Shown in pieces: positions 28,201 to 35,417 of a DNA stretch of 40,877 bases. A program made the position numbers and the translations under genes. Under the pieces are notes generated by a model. It saw only the letters and a program-made list of their open reading frames with translations. It ran no database searches and had not been told where the DNA came from. The stretch comes from Nioella sp. MMSF_3534 (GTDB lineage Bacteria > Pseudomonadota > Alphaproteobacteria > Rhodobacterales > Rhodobacteraceae): the NCBI RefSeq assembly GCF_030732985.1, contig NZ_JASHJX010000043.1:1-40877 (forward strand), read 5' to 3'. The number at the start of each line of letters is the position of its first letter. The stretch's first letter is position 1.

Positions 28201-30043
28201 CGGCAATCACGATCAGCGGATGATCCACTCTTCCGAGGTCCAGCCGATCGGCCAGCATTTCGCAAAAGGCCCGGATCGGTGTGCCCTCGACATGGCCGAC
28301 CGGCAGGTCGGTGGGTCGAAAGATCAAATGCTCGTAGCCAGCTTCGGACGCCAGGGAAGCCACCCGAGCGTTGAGAAACGATGACTTGCCCACCCCGCTC
28401 GGGCCGCTGATCGACAGGATGGAACGGTGTGTCAGCAGCCAGCGACGGGCCTCGTCGGTTTGCCTGTCACGCCCGAAGAACTGTTGCGCGTTCTCGGGAA
28501 GGTAGTGATCGAGGCGCCGGTAGGGGTTGGGTATCTGCGACGCGGGGATACCGAAGATGTCTCGCACGAATGGCAGGGCCCAACCGTCATCGTGCTGGAT
28601 CTGCTCCAGTCCGTATGCCTGGATTCCAACCTCGTTGAGCCAGTCCAGAAGCGTATCCACCTCGGTTTCACGCGGGTGGTTCCCGGTCCCGTGCAGCACC
28701 AGAAGCGGTCGCTTGGCAAGCCATGTTTCCAGTATGAGTCGTGTTTCCAAGGTGATCGGGATTTGGCCGGACCTGATCGCGCTGCGACGATCCCTTCGCT
28801 CCATGCCGTCGGCGACGAAGAACCGACCGCCCGCATCCCCGTCGGCAAGCAGGCCCTGATCGTCCAGTCGATCCTCGAACTGACCGCCACAGGGGATGGG
28901 CTCTGACAAGGACGTACCGATCCGCACGAGGCTCGCCGCGTGACTGGGGCCCGTCGCCTGGTTGAACCCGGCCCACATGCCGGTCAGCGCATGGCTGCGA
29001 CCTTGCGGGGTGCGCAGATCGAACCTGTTGAAGTCCCAAGCCTGCGGGGCCAGCTCGTATCCGGGCCCGATCCGATCGAGCGCCGATCGCAGGTGGTTTG
29101 CGCACTTCTCCCACCATTCGGCTCCATCCTCGTACCAGGCCAGGACCACGGTGTTCTCGGATCGGAGCGAAAACGTGCCGTCCGAGAGCGGGTCTGCCTG
29201 CTTGCCGAATTCGGGAGCCAGCCCAATCCTGATGCGTTGGATTTCTTTTTGGATTTCGATGAGGATTTCGGTTAGCCGCCTCTCCATTTCTGGCAGGTCG
29301 TTTTGAAGCGTATTGGCAAGCTGCGAGTCACCGGTCAGCTCGGCCAACTCTTCGCGCTGGTTTGCCAGCAGCTCTTTCAGCTCATCGTTCTGGAATGTCG
29401 TCAGTGCCGCAAGCAGGGTCGGACCGGACTTGGGATACTTTTCCGGATTCTGCATGAAGCTTGCAAGCATATCGAGCACCCGCTCAGGGAAATCCCGAGA
29501 GGCGCCCTTGCCCACGCGGTATCCGTCGCGTGCAAGCGTTTTGACGATTTGGGGGATGTGATCCGGCTGCCTTCCGGTCAAATCAGAGATGACCGACGTG
29601 AATCCGATACCCAGATCGTCAAGCTCTTTGCTGTCGAGCCCTATTGCAAGGTGTTTGCCCAGCAATGAAATGAAGGCTTCCAAATGGGCGTCGATCGGGC
29701 TTTCGCCGAGGTCGCGTTTCCTGCTTTCGTCGAGCGCCCGGTCCGCTTCGTTCTCGAGTTCCTCGCGCAGCAGCCGCGCAAATTCCGGTAGGCCCGCATT
29801 GAACTCGTTTCCACCATAGGTTTCTGCCACGTTCAACGCATGCTTGAGCAGATCGCGAGTCGCTTCGACCCAAGCAAGGCGGAATGTACGCTTGACGACG
29901 TGATTTTCCGGAACACCTGAGCAAACGAAAAGACGGGAAATCAGGCGGTCGAAGACGCGCTTGCGCAGTCCCGGACTATAGCTTTCTACCAATGCCGCCG
30001 CCGCGGGGATGCCGGGCAGAATCGAACTCAGTGAAATTGCCAC
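25229..30043 (-). CDS. STAND-family P-loop NTPase with C-terminal ankyrin-like repeats
   Basis: A 1604-residue protein. Residues 1-290 are helical and unassigned, including a probable coiled coil at about 220-285. Residues 293-510 hold an alpha/beta region (ENTVVLAWYEDGAEWWEKC; RPLLVLHGTGNHPRE) that I cannot name. The STAND NTPase starts with FFGRDRQ at 522, has Walker A GPSGVGKSS at 547-555 and Walker B IFVAIDQFEEI at 637-647, the DQFEE form typical of the nSTAND1 group, and runs to about 930. Ankyrin-like units span about 995-1490 (HIAANYGMIDQLRRML, TPLANAAWNCHETVAFLL, AAQMGNLALFDRMLAEGADP). The C-terminus is basic. The start is GTG 30043; the upstream ATG is out of frame and the binding site is weak, so the true start may differ. 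Such proteins are switch-like sensors in immunity; the ankyrin part would be the sensor. Function is inferred. Confidence 0.85.
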   Translation of the reverse strand: MAISLSSILPGIPAAAALVESYSPGLRKRVFDRLISRLFVCSGVPENHVVKRTFRLAWVEATRDLLKHALNVAETYGGNEFNAGLPEFARLLREELENEADRALDESRKRDLGESPIDAHLEAFISLLGKHLAIGLDSKELDDLGIGFTSVISDLTGRQPDHIPQIVKTLARDGYRVGKGASRDFPERVLDMLASFMQNPEKYPKSGPTLLAALTTFQNDELKELLANQREELAELTGDSQLANTLQNDLPEMERRLTEILIEIQKEIQRIRIGLAPEFGKQADPLSDGTFSLRSENTVVLAWYEDGAEWWEKCANHLRSALDRIGPGYELAPQAWDFNRFDLRTPQGRSHALTGMWAGFNQATGPSHAASLVRIGTSLSEPIPCGGQFEDRLDDQGLLADGDAGGRFFVADGMERRDRRSAIRSGQIPITLETRLILETWLAKRPLLVLHGTGNHPRETEVDTLLDWLNEVGIQAYGLEQIQHDDGWALPFVRDIFGIPASQIPNPYRRLDHYLPENAQQFFGRDRQTDEARRWLLTHRSILSISGPSGVGKSSFLNARVASLASEAGYEHLIFRPTDLPVGHVEGTPIRAFCEMLADRLDLGRVDHPLIVIADAERARAAALEWIERSLPQERRIFVAIDQFEEIVDNIANDLEADWWRALLSLLAELADSRAFPLAITLEDSRRAIYDTHMVGTVYHGASEISLADDDEDFVRAIVTAPFADAGFILHDEVVERLLSEFHTHPEGESDAGGAGASSLPLLALKLYSLFDHVCRTPELAAKSAKRVFGEGGAAITLNDIEPFPLSITEEIKNLADQAWAETDGGTEADLGAFLRPFISVVPGEDGGDAQTGRLVLNSVPARPFYITANRQAAFLQRRLIVPTPGGYRLTHQAVIHRWPFAAAWFRKEAKSILRQGLLLQRAEEWDRNGRPDIQAATEEDVALAASYLSLRAVDWAVTSAILADEDQRERDFVMAVFATSDEADLPVESSETGSRYIHIAANYGMIDQLRRMLDKAPDSVNLQRDDKRTPLANAAWNCHETVAFLLERNADPHLPDNAGFTSIDSAIWGGNDAVFGLLLGKTDPQKAPEQRMDPLYSAARCGRLDYILKLEQHGFRHDAPSLHNLDSLMGAAMGGDAAVFEYCLERCDVTRRSDQGLTAFDFSASNGHTGRMLSILQRPSGASCLDKGPDGVGPLMRAAGALQPSAVDFLLKAGVNPNEQSEAEDSKGRAALHFALDWLARHGGPAPRFVADETRNTLRTLLKSPKLDVGLADGKGKTAFEMARHHAGIQALLAEHPNFAPAAIPAGTDTPLHSAIKSFAKAKSEKDVQAQSDRAALIKEMLADARYLDILFQPGAEHSVPVIELIKLGLGDDILALIDAGKVAPWPKAPGAAILPAAWQYQHAGLIRAATNPLPETVSLEQATSLAAVLSDVKAPNLMNAFDPEFSVLSTCIARCPDPLKARTIIMLRAAQMGNLALFDRMLAEGADPKETDDWGRDVMARASDFIRANRADAVAGASAKAASSGKAASPPAPTPDYRSVLAAGDLSKIRQLLKSLPEGTFPDNWGRMPADFVPDTLQAAVLKLQKNGDSKGKGRSWRMFRK

Positions 30044-30195
30044 AACACCCGAATCCCCATGTATTCTCTAAATGAAAAGAGGTTAAGGTCATTTCGATTT
30101 TGCTTCAACCAAGGCAAACGCGGTCTGACTGTCCACCCATCAACCGTCTGGCACAGTTCGTTTGGCCCCGGAAATCCGCCCTGCGTCCGCAAATG

Positions 30196-30228
30196 AAAAC
30201 TGCCGACCAGGGGGGGGCCGGTCGGCAG
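30196..30228 (-). terminator. intrinsic terminator of the aldehyde dehydrogenase gene
   Basis: On the minus strand CTGCCGACC (30228-30220) pairs with GGTCGGCAG (30208-30200) over an 11-base C-rich loop and runs into TTTTCATTT. It lies about 27 bases after the dehydrogenase stop. A GGGTTT-C-AAACCC palindrome (30231-30243) sits directly in front of it. Confidence 0.85.
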
Positions 30229-30254
30229 CAGGGTTTCAAACCCTCAAGGCAGGT

Positions 30255-31775
30255 TCAGAAGAAGCCGAGCTTGTTGGGGTTGTAGCTGACCAGCATGTTC
30301 TTGGTCTGCTGGTAATGGTCCAGCATCATCTTGTGGGTCTCGCGCCCGATGCCCGACTGCTTGTAGCCGCCGAAGGCCGCGTGGGCCGGATAAGCGTGGT
30401 AGTTGTTCACCCAGACACGGCCCGCCTCGATATCGCGGCCGAAGCGGTAGGCGCGGGTGCCGTCGCGGGTCCAGACCCCGGCGCCGAGCCCATACATGGT
30501 GTCATTGGCGATTGCGAGCGCCTCTTCCTCGGTCTTGAAGGTGGTCACCGACACGACCGGGCCAAAGATCTCCTCCTGGAAAACGCGCATCTTGTTATGG
30601 CCCTTGAGGATCGTGGGCTGGATGTAGAAGCCGTCGGCCAGATCCCCGTTGAACCGTGCCGCGTCGCCGCCGGTCAGCACTTCCGCGCCTTCTTCGACGC
30701 CGATGGTCAGGTAGGACAGGATCTTGTCCTGCTGTTCCTGGCTTGCCTGTGCGCCGACCATGGTCTCCATCTCACGCGGGTCGCCCTGCTTGATCGCTTT
30801 CACGCGTTCGATGCAGCGGGCGATGAATTCCTCGTAGATGTCTTCCTGGATCAGTGCGCGGCTCGGGCAGGTGCAGACCTCGCCCTGGTTGAAGGCGAAA
30901 AGGACGAAGCCTTCCACCGCCTTGTCGAGAAACGCGTCATCTTCCGCCATCACGTCGGAAAAGAAGATGTTGGGCGACTTGCCGCCCAGTTCCAGCGTGA
31001 CCGGGATCAGGTTGACCGTCGCGGCCTCCATGATCTTGCGGCCGGTCTCGGTCGAGCCGGTGAAGGCGATCTTGGCGATGCGCGGGCTGCGGGCCAGAGC
31101 TGCGCCGACCTCAGCGCCGTAGCCGTTCACGATGTTCAGAACACCGGCGGGCAGCAGGTCGGCGATGCATTCTACCAGCACCATGATCGCGGCGGGGGTC
31201 TGTTCGGCGGGTTTCAGCACGATGCAGTTGCCGGCGGCCAGCGCGGGCGCCAGTTTCCACGCGGCCATCAGGACCGAGAAGTTCCACGGGATGATCTGGC
31301 CCACGACGCCGAGCGGTTCGTGGAAGTGATAGGCCACGGTGTCGTTGTCGATCTCGCTCATATTGCCTTCCTGACTACGCAGGACCCCGGCGAAATAGCG
31401 GAAGTGATCGACGGTCAGGGGGATGTCCGCCGCCGTGGTTTCGCGGATCGGCTTGCCATTGTCCCAGGTTTCGGCGGTGGCAATGAGGTCGAGGTTTTCC
31501 TCGATCCGGTCGGCGATCTTCAGCAGCAGGTTGGAGCGTTCGGTGGCCGAGGTCTTGCCCCAGGCGTCTTTCGCGGCATGGGCGGCGTCCAGCGCAAGCT
31601 CCACGTCTTCGGCGGTGGAGCGGGCCACTTCGCAGACCTTCGCGCCGGTGATCGGTGTGATGTTGTCGAAATACTGGCCCTTCACGGGCGCGACGAATTT
31701 GCCGCCAATGAAGTTGTCGTAACGGGTTTTGAAGGGCGAGGTGTAGCCGCCCGAGACTTGCGTCATTTCATTCAT
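30255..31775 (-). CDS. NAD-dependent aldehyde dehydrogenase (acetaldehyde dehydrogenase AcoD/ExaC type)
   Basis: A 506-residue ALDH-superfamily enzyme that oxidises an aldehyde, most likely acetaldehyde, to the acid. Motifs are [11 protein letters not shown] (cofactor and oxyanion Asn), the Rossmann [11 protein letters not shown], the general-base Glu in [11 protein letters not shown], the nucleophile Cys in [12 protein letters not shown], and EIFGPVVSV. The length, the N-terminus ([15 protein letters not shown]) and the C-terminal [14 protein letters not shown] fit the AcoD/ExaC group. ATG 31775 has GGAGGAA upstream. The divergence from other ALDHs and the neighbouring AcoR-like regulator support an ethanol/acetoin-type role. 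A perfect inverted repeat lies about 100 bases upstream. Confidence 0.9.
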   Translation of the reverse strand: MNEMTQVSGGYTSPFKTRYDNFIGGKFVAPVKGQYFDNITPITGAKVCEVARSTAEDVELALDAAHAAKDAWGKTSATERSNLLLKIADRIEENLDLIATAETWDNGKPIRETTAADIPLTVDHFRYFAGVLRSQEGNMSEIDNDTVAYHFHEPLGVVGQIIPWNFSVLMAAWKLAPALAAGNCIVLKPAEQTPAAIMVLVECIADLLPAGVLNIVNGYGAEVGAALARSPRIAKIAFTGSTETGRKIMEAATVNLIPVTLELGGKSPNIFFSDVMAEDDAFLDKAVEGFVLFAFNQGEVCTCPSRALIQEDIYEEFIARCIERVKAIKQGDPREMETMVGAQASQEQQDKILSYLTIGVEEGAEVLTGGDAARFNGDLADGFYIQPTILKGHNKMRVFQEEIFGPVVSVTTFKTEEEALAIANDTMYGLGAGVWTRDGTRAYRFGRDIEAGRVWVNNYHAYPAHAAFGGYKQSGIGRETHKMMLDHYQQTKNMLVSYNPNKLGFF

Positions 31776-31874
31776 GAGAGTTCCTCCAATCGTCCCGGTC
31801 CTCCGCCGGGAATGGAAGAAATCTGCAAATCTGACCGGGCACTGTCATCCGGAGGGCAGCAGCCGGTGTCTCGC

Positions 31875-31898
31875 ACCTGTCTCACTCCTGAGACAGGT
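31875..31898. promoter_or_regulatory. perfect 10-bp inverted repeat, candidate operator
   Basis: ACCTGTCTCA (31875-31884) and TGAGACAGGT (31889-31898) are exact inverse complements around CTCC. A further TGTCTC half-site lies 11 bases to the left (31867-31872). The site ends at the stop codon of the regulator gene and lies 99 bases upstream of the aldehyde dehydrogenase start. No T-run follows on either strand, so an operator for the GAF/Fis regulator is more likely than a terminator. Confidence 0.65.
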
Positions 31899-32863
31899 CA
31901 GCCCGTGTTTTCCCCGATCCCGAGCCGTTTCATCCGCCGATAAAGCGTCGCACGGCCCACGCCGAGGGCGCGGGCGGCCTGAGAGACATTGCCACCGGCC
32001 CGCGACAGGGCCCGAATCACGGCGGCGCGTTCTGCCTTTTCAAACCCTGAAGGTCCGTCGTCCCGCCCGAAGATATCCGAGGCGGGGACTGACCGGATCG
32101 GACCCGATGCGCCAAGCCCGAACGCCTTGCGCGCGCCGCGCGTGGCCCCAAGCACGATATCGTCACGGTCCACCGCCAGCAGCATCGCCGCCTCGCTGTC
32201 ATCATTATCGGCCACGATAATCCTGGCCTTGGGGAAGGCAGCGCGGAAACTGTCCACCTCGATCTGGCGCGCCGTCTGCGCCACCTGCGCGGCGATGAGC
32301 CGGTTGAACGCCTCGGTCTGATCGGCGCGGGCGGAGGAGACATCGAGCGCCCCGATCAACTCCCCTTCCGGCCCGAAAATGGGCGCGTCGATGCAGCTCA
32401 TGCCGGTGTTGCGGGCGTGGAAATGCTCGTCCCGGTGGATGATGACACGCCGGGTTTCGGCGATGCAGGTGCCGATGCCATTGGTGCCTTCCGAGGCTTC
32501 TGACCAGTCCGATCCCGGCGTCAGCCCCCAGGCATCGAACACCGACTGGTCGCCATCGGCTGCGCGAAGGTCCAGCACCACTCCTTCCGCGTCGGTCAAC
32601 AGCACACCGCAGCCGGAACTGCCGACAAGCTGGTAGAGCGTATCGAGCTTGGGCGTCGCGATGCGCCGCATCGCCTCGGCCTTTTCCCGCCGCTGCGCGA
32701 GCTCCGTATCGGTGATCCGTTGCACCCCGTCGCGCTGGCCGGGGTCGAGCCCATGATGATCGAGCGACCGACGCCAGGAGGCCGCCAGCCGCGACCGCGC
32801 CGCCGCGCCCGGGTCGCTTGCCGTTTCGACAACGCGGGTGATGTGATGATCGGCCTTGGCCAT
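31898..32863 (-). CDS. AcoR-like GAF-domain regulator with Fis-type HTH, lacking the AAA+ domain
   Basis: A 321-residue transcription factor. Residues about 15-55 are the AcoR-type N-terminus (SRLAASWRRSLDHHGLDPG), residues 70-205 a GAF domain (SGCGVLLTDAEGVVLDLR, SEASEGTNGIGTC, SCIDAPIFGPEGELIGALDVSS), and the C-terminal 45 residues a Fis-type helix-turn-helix (VIRALSRAGGNVSQAARALG then RATLYRRMKRLG). The central sigma-54-activating AAA+ domain with GAFTGA and Walker motifs is absent, so it cannot drive sigma-54 open-complex formation. The good GGAGGAG site before ATG 32863 and intact frame argue against a recent deletion. Probably controls the adjacent aldehyde dehydrogenase gene, same strand, 122 bases downstream. 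Confidence 0.85.
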   Translation of the reverse strand: MAKADHHITRVVETASDPGAAARSRLAASWRRSLDHHGLDPGQRDGVQRITDTELAQRREKAEAMRRIATPKLDTLYQLVGSSGCGVLLTDAEGVVLDLRAADGDQSVFDAWGLTPGSDWSEASEGTNGIGTCIAETRRVIIHRDEHFHARNTGMSCIDAPIFGPEGELIGALDVSSARADQTEAFNRLIAAQVAQTARQIEVDSFRAAFPKARIIVADNDDSEAAMLLAVDRDDIVLGATRGARKAFGLGASGPIRSVPASDIFGRDDGPSGFEKAERAAVIRALSRAGGNVSQAARALGVGRATLYRRMKRLGIGENTG

Positions 32864-32919
32864 GATGCTCCTCCCTGGGGCATCCTAGGGCAAAGCGTTG
32901 CGGGTGGGAACAGGATCGC

Positions 32920-33690
32920 TCAGACCCTGCCTGTCAGCGATACAAGCAACAGACGTGCACGGCGGGCAAATTCGCTTCCAGCCAAGGCGCCGTCTGCCAC
33001 GCGGAGAGGATTGGTGTGCGCAGCTTTCAGGATCGGCTCCGCCTGCCAGAAGGCATAAAGCGCAGGTCTGGCAGCGGCATGGATGGCGGATTGCGCAGCC
33101 TTGCCGCGCCGAAAACGCGTCAGTGCCCGGTCCGCCAGGGCCTTCACGCCCTCCGGCCTGCCATCGAGCAGCGGCACCCTGCCCCGCGCTTCCAGTTCCG
33201 GCACGGCGCGCAGAAACCCCGCAACGCCGCCACCCCAGGCGATATCGCGAACGGCGGTTTCCGCTTGATCCGCTGCGCCAAGCGCACGGGCCGCAACCCA
33301 GGCAAGGTTACCGGCGGTTGCGTCTATGTAGCGGTCGAAATGCGCCTCGTCCTCAAAGGCATCGCGGTAGATATCCCACCGGCGCGCGGCAATCAGCTCA
33401 TCCAGCAGCGCGGCGTTTCCGGGATGGATGGCCTGTGCCAACGGCTCCACCACCTCATGGGCGCGGGGTGGTTTGCCCTGCCCGATCTCTTCCATCACAT
33501 CGCGCCAGAATTGCAGACGCATCTCGGCAATCATCGGCTCGGACGCGACCCATGGTGCGCGGGCAACCTCAAGGTTGAACGCGTAGAGCGGGAAGAGCAC
33601 GGCGCGTGCGTCCGGCGGCGCGGCCATGGTGGCCAGAAACCGGTCGGGATCACCGCGTTCCACCAGCTCCGCGCAGGACTGAAGACTCAT
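32920..33690 (-). CDS. squalene/phytoene synthase-fold protein, NDUFAF6-like
   Basis: A 256-residue protein of the trans-isoprenyl diphosphate synthase fold (squalene/phytoene synthase family), closest in pattern to NDUFAF6, a complex I assembly factor. The family signature ALFPLYAFNLEVARAPWVAS, EMRLQFWRDVMEEI and the helix YIDATAGNLAWVAARALG are seen. The Asp-rich DxxxD metal-binding motifs required for synthase activity are not evident, so a catalytic role is doubtful. Its ATG overlaps the cimA stop by 4 bases (ATGA), so it is translated with cimA. Complex I involvement is inferred from the homologue. Confidence 0.75.
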   Translation of the reverse strand: MSLQSCAELVERGDPDRFLATMAAPPDARAVLFPLYAFNLEVARAPWVASEPMIAEMRLQFWRDVMEEIGQGKPPRAHEVVEPLAQAIHPGNAALLDELIAARRWDIYRDAFEDEAHFDRYIDATAGNLAWVAARALGAADQAETAVRDIAWGGGVAGFLRAVPELEARGRVPLLDGRPEGVKALADRALTRFRRGKAAQSAIHAAARPALYAFWQAEPILKAAHTNPLRVADGALAGSEFARRARLLLVSLTGRV

Positions 33691-35309
33691 GCCGCCGGTG
33701 CCCCGTCGCGCACCAGTTTCCAGGTAACCGCGTCGAGCAGCGCCTCGAAGCTTGCATCCACTATATTGGGCGACACGCCGACGGTGGACCAGCGCCGCCC
33801 GCTGCTGTCCTGGCTGTCGATGGTCACGCGGGTCACGGCCTCGGTCCCGCCCTGGGTGATACGCACCTTGAAATCCACCAGCTTGATATCGTCGATATAG
33901 GATTGGTAGGGGCCGAGATCCTTGGCCAGCGCCTTGGAGAGCGCATTGACCGGCCCGCGATCGGCGCCGGTCTCATCCATGCTTTCGCTGACCGACAGCA
34001 TCTTGCTGTCCCCGATCTTCACCACCACGACGGCCTCTGACAGGCTGACCATGCGGTTGTACTTGTTCTTGCGCCGCTCGACGGTGACCTTGTAGCGCTT
34101 CACCTCGAAGAAGCTCGGCAACTGCCCGAGCGCCCGACGCGCCAGCAGCTCGAAACTGGCCTGCGCGGTGTCGTAGGAATAGCCCTCCGCCTCGCGCGCC
34201 TTGATCTCCTCAAGGATGGTGCCAAGCGCCGGATGGCCCTTTTCAACGGTCAGCCCGGCCTCGGCCAAGCGGCGGATCAGGTTCGACTGCCCGGCCTGGT
34301 TCGACATCGGGATGATGCGGGCGTTTCCAACCGTGGCAGGGTCGATATGTTCGTAGGTCGTGGGATCCTTCAGGATCGCGCTGGCATGAAGCCCGGCCTT
34401 GTGCGCAAAGGCGGAACTGCCCACATAGGGCGCCTGCCGCATAGGCACGCGGTTGAGGATATCATCAAGCGTGCGGCTGATCTTGGTCAGTCCGGTCAGC
34501 GCATCGAGCGTGATGCCGGTCTCGTATCGGCTGGCATAGGGTTCCTTGAGCAGCAGCGTCGGGATGAGCGTGGTGAGGTTCGCGTTGCCGCAGCGTTCGC
34601 CAAGCCCATTCAATGTCCCCTGAATTTGCCGCGCACCCGCTTCAACGGCGGCAAGGCTACCGGCTACAGCGGTTTCGGTGTCGTTATGGGTGTGGATACC
34701 GAGCCGCTCGCCCGGGACGCCAGCGGCGATCACCTCGCCGGTGATGCGCCCGATTTCTTCCGGCAATGTGCCGCCATTGGTATCGCATAGCACGATCCAA
34801 CGCGCGCCATTGTCCAGCGCGGCCCTCAGGCAGTCCAGCGCATAGACGGGGTTGGCCTTGTACCCATCGAAGAAATGTTCCGCATCGAAGAGCGCCTCGC
34901 GCCCCTGAGCCACCAGGTGCGCCACGGACTTCGCGATGTTGTCCAGGTTTTCCGGCAAGGTGATGCCAAGCGCGGTGTCCACGTGGAAATCATGGGTCTT
35001 GCCGACGAGGCAGACCGCCCCGGTGCCCGCGTTCAGGACGCCCGCCAGAACCTCGTCATTCTCGGCCGACCGGCCCGCGCGCTTGGTCATGCCGAAGGCG
35101 GTCATGGTGGCGCGGGTCCGGGGGGCTGCGTCGAAGAAGGCGCTGTCGGTGGGGTTGGCGCCGGGCCAGCCGCCCTCGATGTAATCCACGCCGAGCCGGT
35201 CGAGCAGGGTCGCGATGGTCTGTTTCTCGGCGGTGGAGAACTGCACGCCCTGCGTCTGCTGCCCGTCGCGCAGCGTGGTGTCGTAGATGTAGAGGCGGGA
35301 TCTGGTCAT
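33687..35309 (-). CDS. cimA: (R)-citramalate synthase
   Basis: A 540-residue enzyme condensing pyruvate and acetyl-CoA to citramalate, the entry to a threonine-independent isoleucine pathway. The HMGL-like TIM barrel holds YDTTLRDGQQTQGV, YIEGGWPGANPTD, the metal-binding HTHND, and LNGLGERCGNANL. The C-terminal LeuA allosteric domain (about 400-530) contains SEAVVVVKIGD and VDFKVRITQGGTEAVTRV. The length and opening separate it from 2-isopropylmalate synthase. GGAGG precedes ATG 35309. It lies after cysS and ahead of the NDUFAF6-like gene. Confidence 0.94.
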   Translation of the reverse strand: MTRSRLYIYDTTLRDGQQTQGVQFSTAEKQTIATLLDRLGVDYIEGGWPGANPTDSAFFDAAPRTRATMTAFGMTKRAGRSAENDEVLAGVLNAGTGAVCLVGKTHDFHVDTALGITLPENLDNIAKSVAHLVAQGREALFDAEHFFDGYKANPVYALDCLRAALDNGARWIVLCDTNGGTLPEEIGRITGEVIAAGVPGERLGIHTHNDTETAVAGSLAAVEAGARQIQGTLNGLGERCGNANLTTLIPTLLLKEPYASRYETGITLDALTGLTKISRTLDDILNRVPMRQAPYVGSSAFAHKAGLHASAILKDPTTYEHIDPATVGNARIIPMSNQAGQSNLIRRLAEAGLTVEKGHPALGTILEEIKAREAEGYSYDTAQASFELLARRALGQLPSFFEVKRYKVTVERRKNKYNRMVSLSEAVVVVKIGDSKMLSVSESMDETGADRGPVNALSKALAKDLGPYQSYIDDIKLVDFKVRITQGGTEAVTRVTIDSQDSSGRRWSTVGVSPNIVDASFEALLDAVTWKLVRDGAPAA

Positions 35310-35324
35310 TTGGTGCCTCCGCAG

Positions 35325-35417
35325 GAAAAATCTTCTGGAAGATTTTTCTGGCTGCCATCGAAGGAAAAATCTTCCAGAAGATTTTTCGGATCGGAAGAAT
35401 TTTCCGGAAAATTCTTC
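35325..35417. repeat. three tandem palindromes between cysS and cimA
   Basis: Palindrome 1 (35325-35348) has arms GAAAAATCTTC/GAAGATTTTTC around TG. Palindrome 2 (35364-35387) has the same arms around CA, so it is the exact reverse complement of palindrome 1. Palindrome 3 (35394-35417) is a perfect 24-base palindrome with arms GAAGAATTTTCC/GGAAAATTCTTC and overlaps the cysS stop codon. The AT-rich arms contrast with the GC-rich surroundings. They may be terminator/antiterminator stems, a repeated intergenic element, or binding sites. Confidence 0.85.

Larger units (their letters stand above)
23528..30199 (-). other. accessory block, putative defence island beside tRNA-Ser
   Basis: Between the tRNA-Ser gene and the terminator of the aldehyde dehydrogenase lie only three genes, all on the minus strand: STAND-ankyrin NTPase, an unrecognised 231-residue protein, and an HNH protein. 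Base composition is visibly less GC-rich than the flanks, especially at 23.7-25.3 kb, and rare starts (GTG, TTG) are used. No integrase, transposase or matching direct repeats are visible, so how it arrived is unknown. The exact borders are approximate. Confidence 0.55.

Noticed and set aside
30229-30244. Possible right attachment site: CAGGGTTTCAAACCCT resembles the T arm of the tRNA-Ser
   Set aside because: Three of 16 positions differ, the sequence is itself a palindrome next to the dehydrogenase terminator, and no longer match to the tRNA 3' end extends from it.
31776-31874. Sigma-54 promoter before the aldehyde dehydrogenase
   Set aside because: The best GG...GC pair has 8 instead of 10 bases between them, and the neighbouring regulator lacks the AAA+ domain needed for sigma-54.
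30162-31943. 593-codon open frame on the plus strand opposite the aldehyde dehydrogenase
   Set aside because: It is an antisense shadow of a conserved, motif-rich gene in GC-rich DNA; its product is His/Gly/Asp-rich without recognisable domains.
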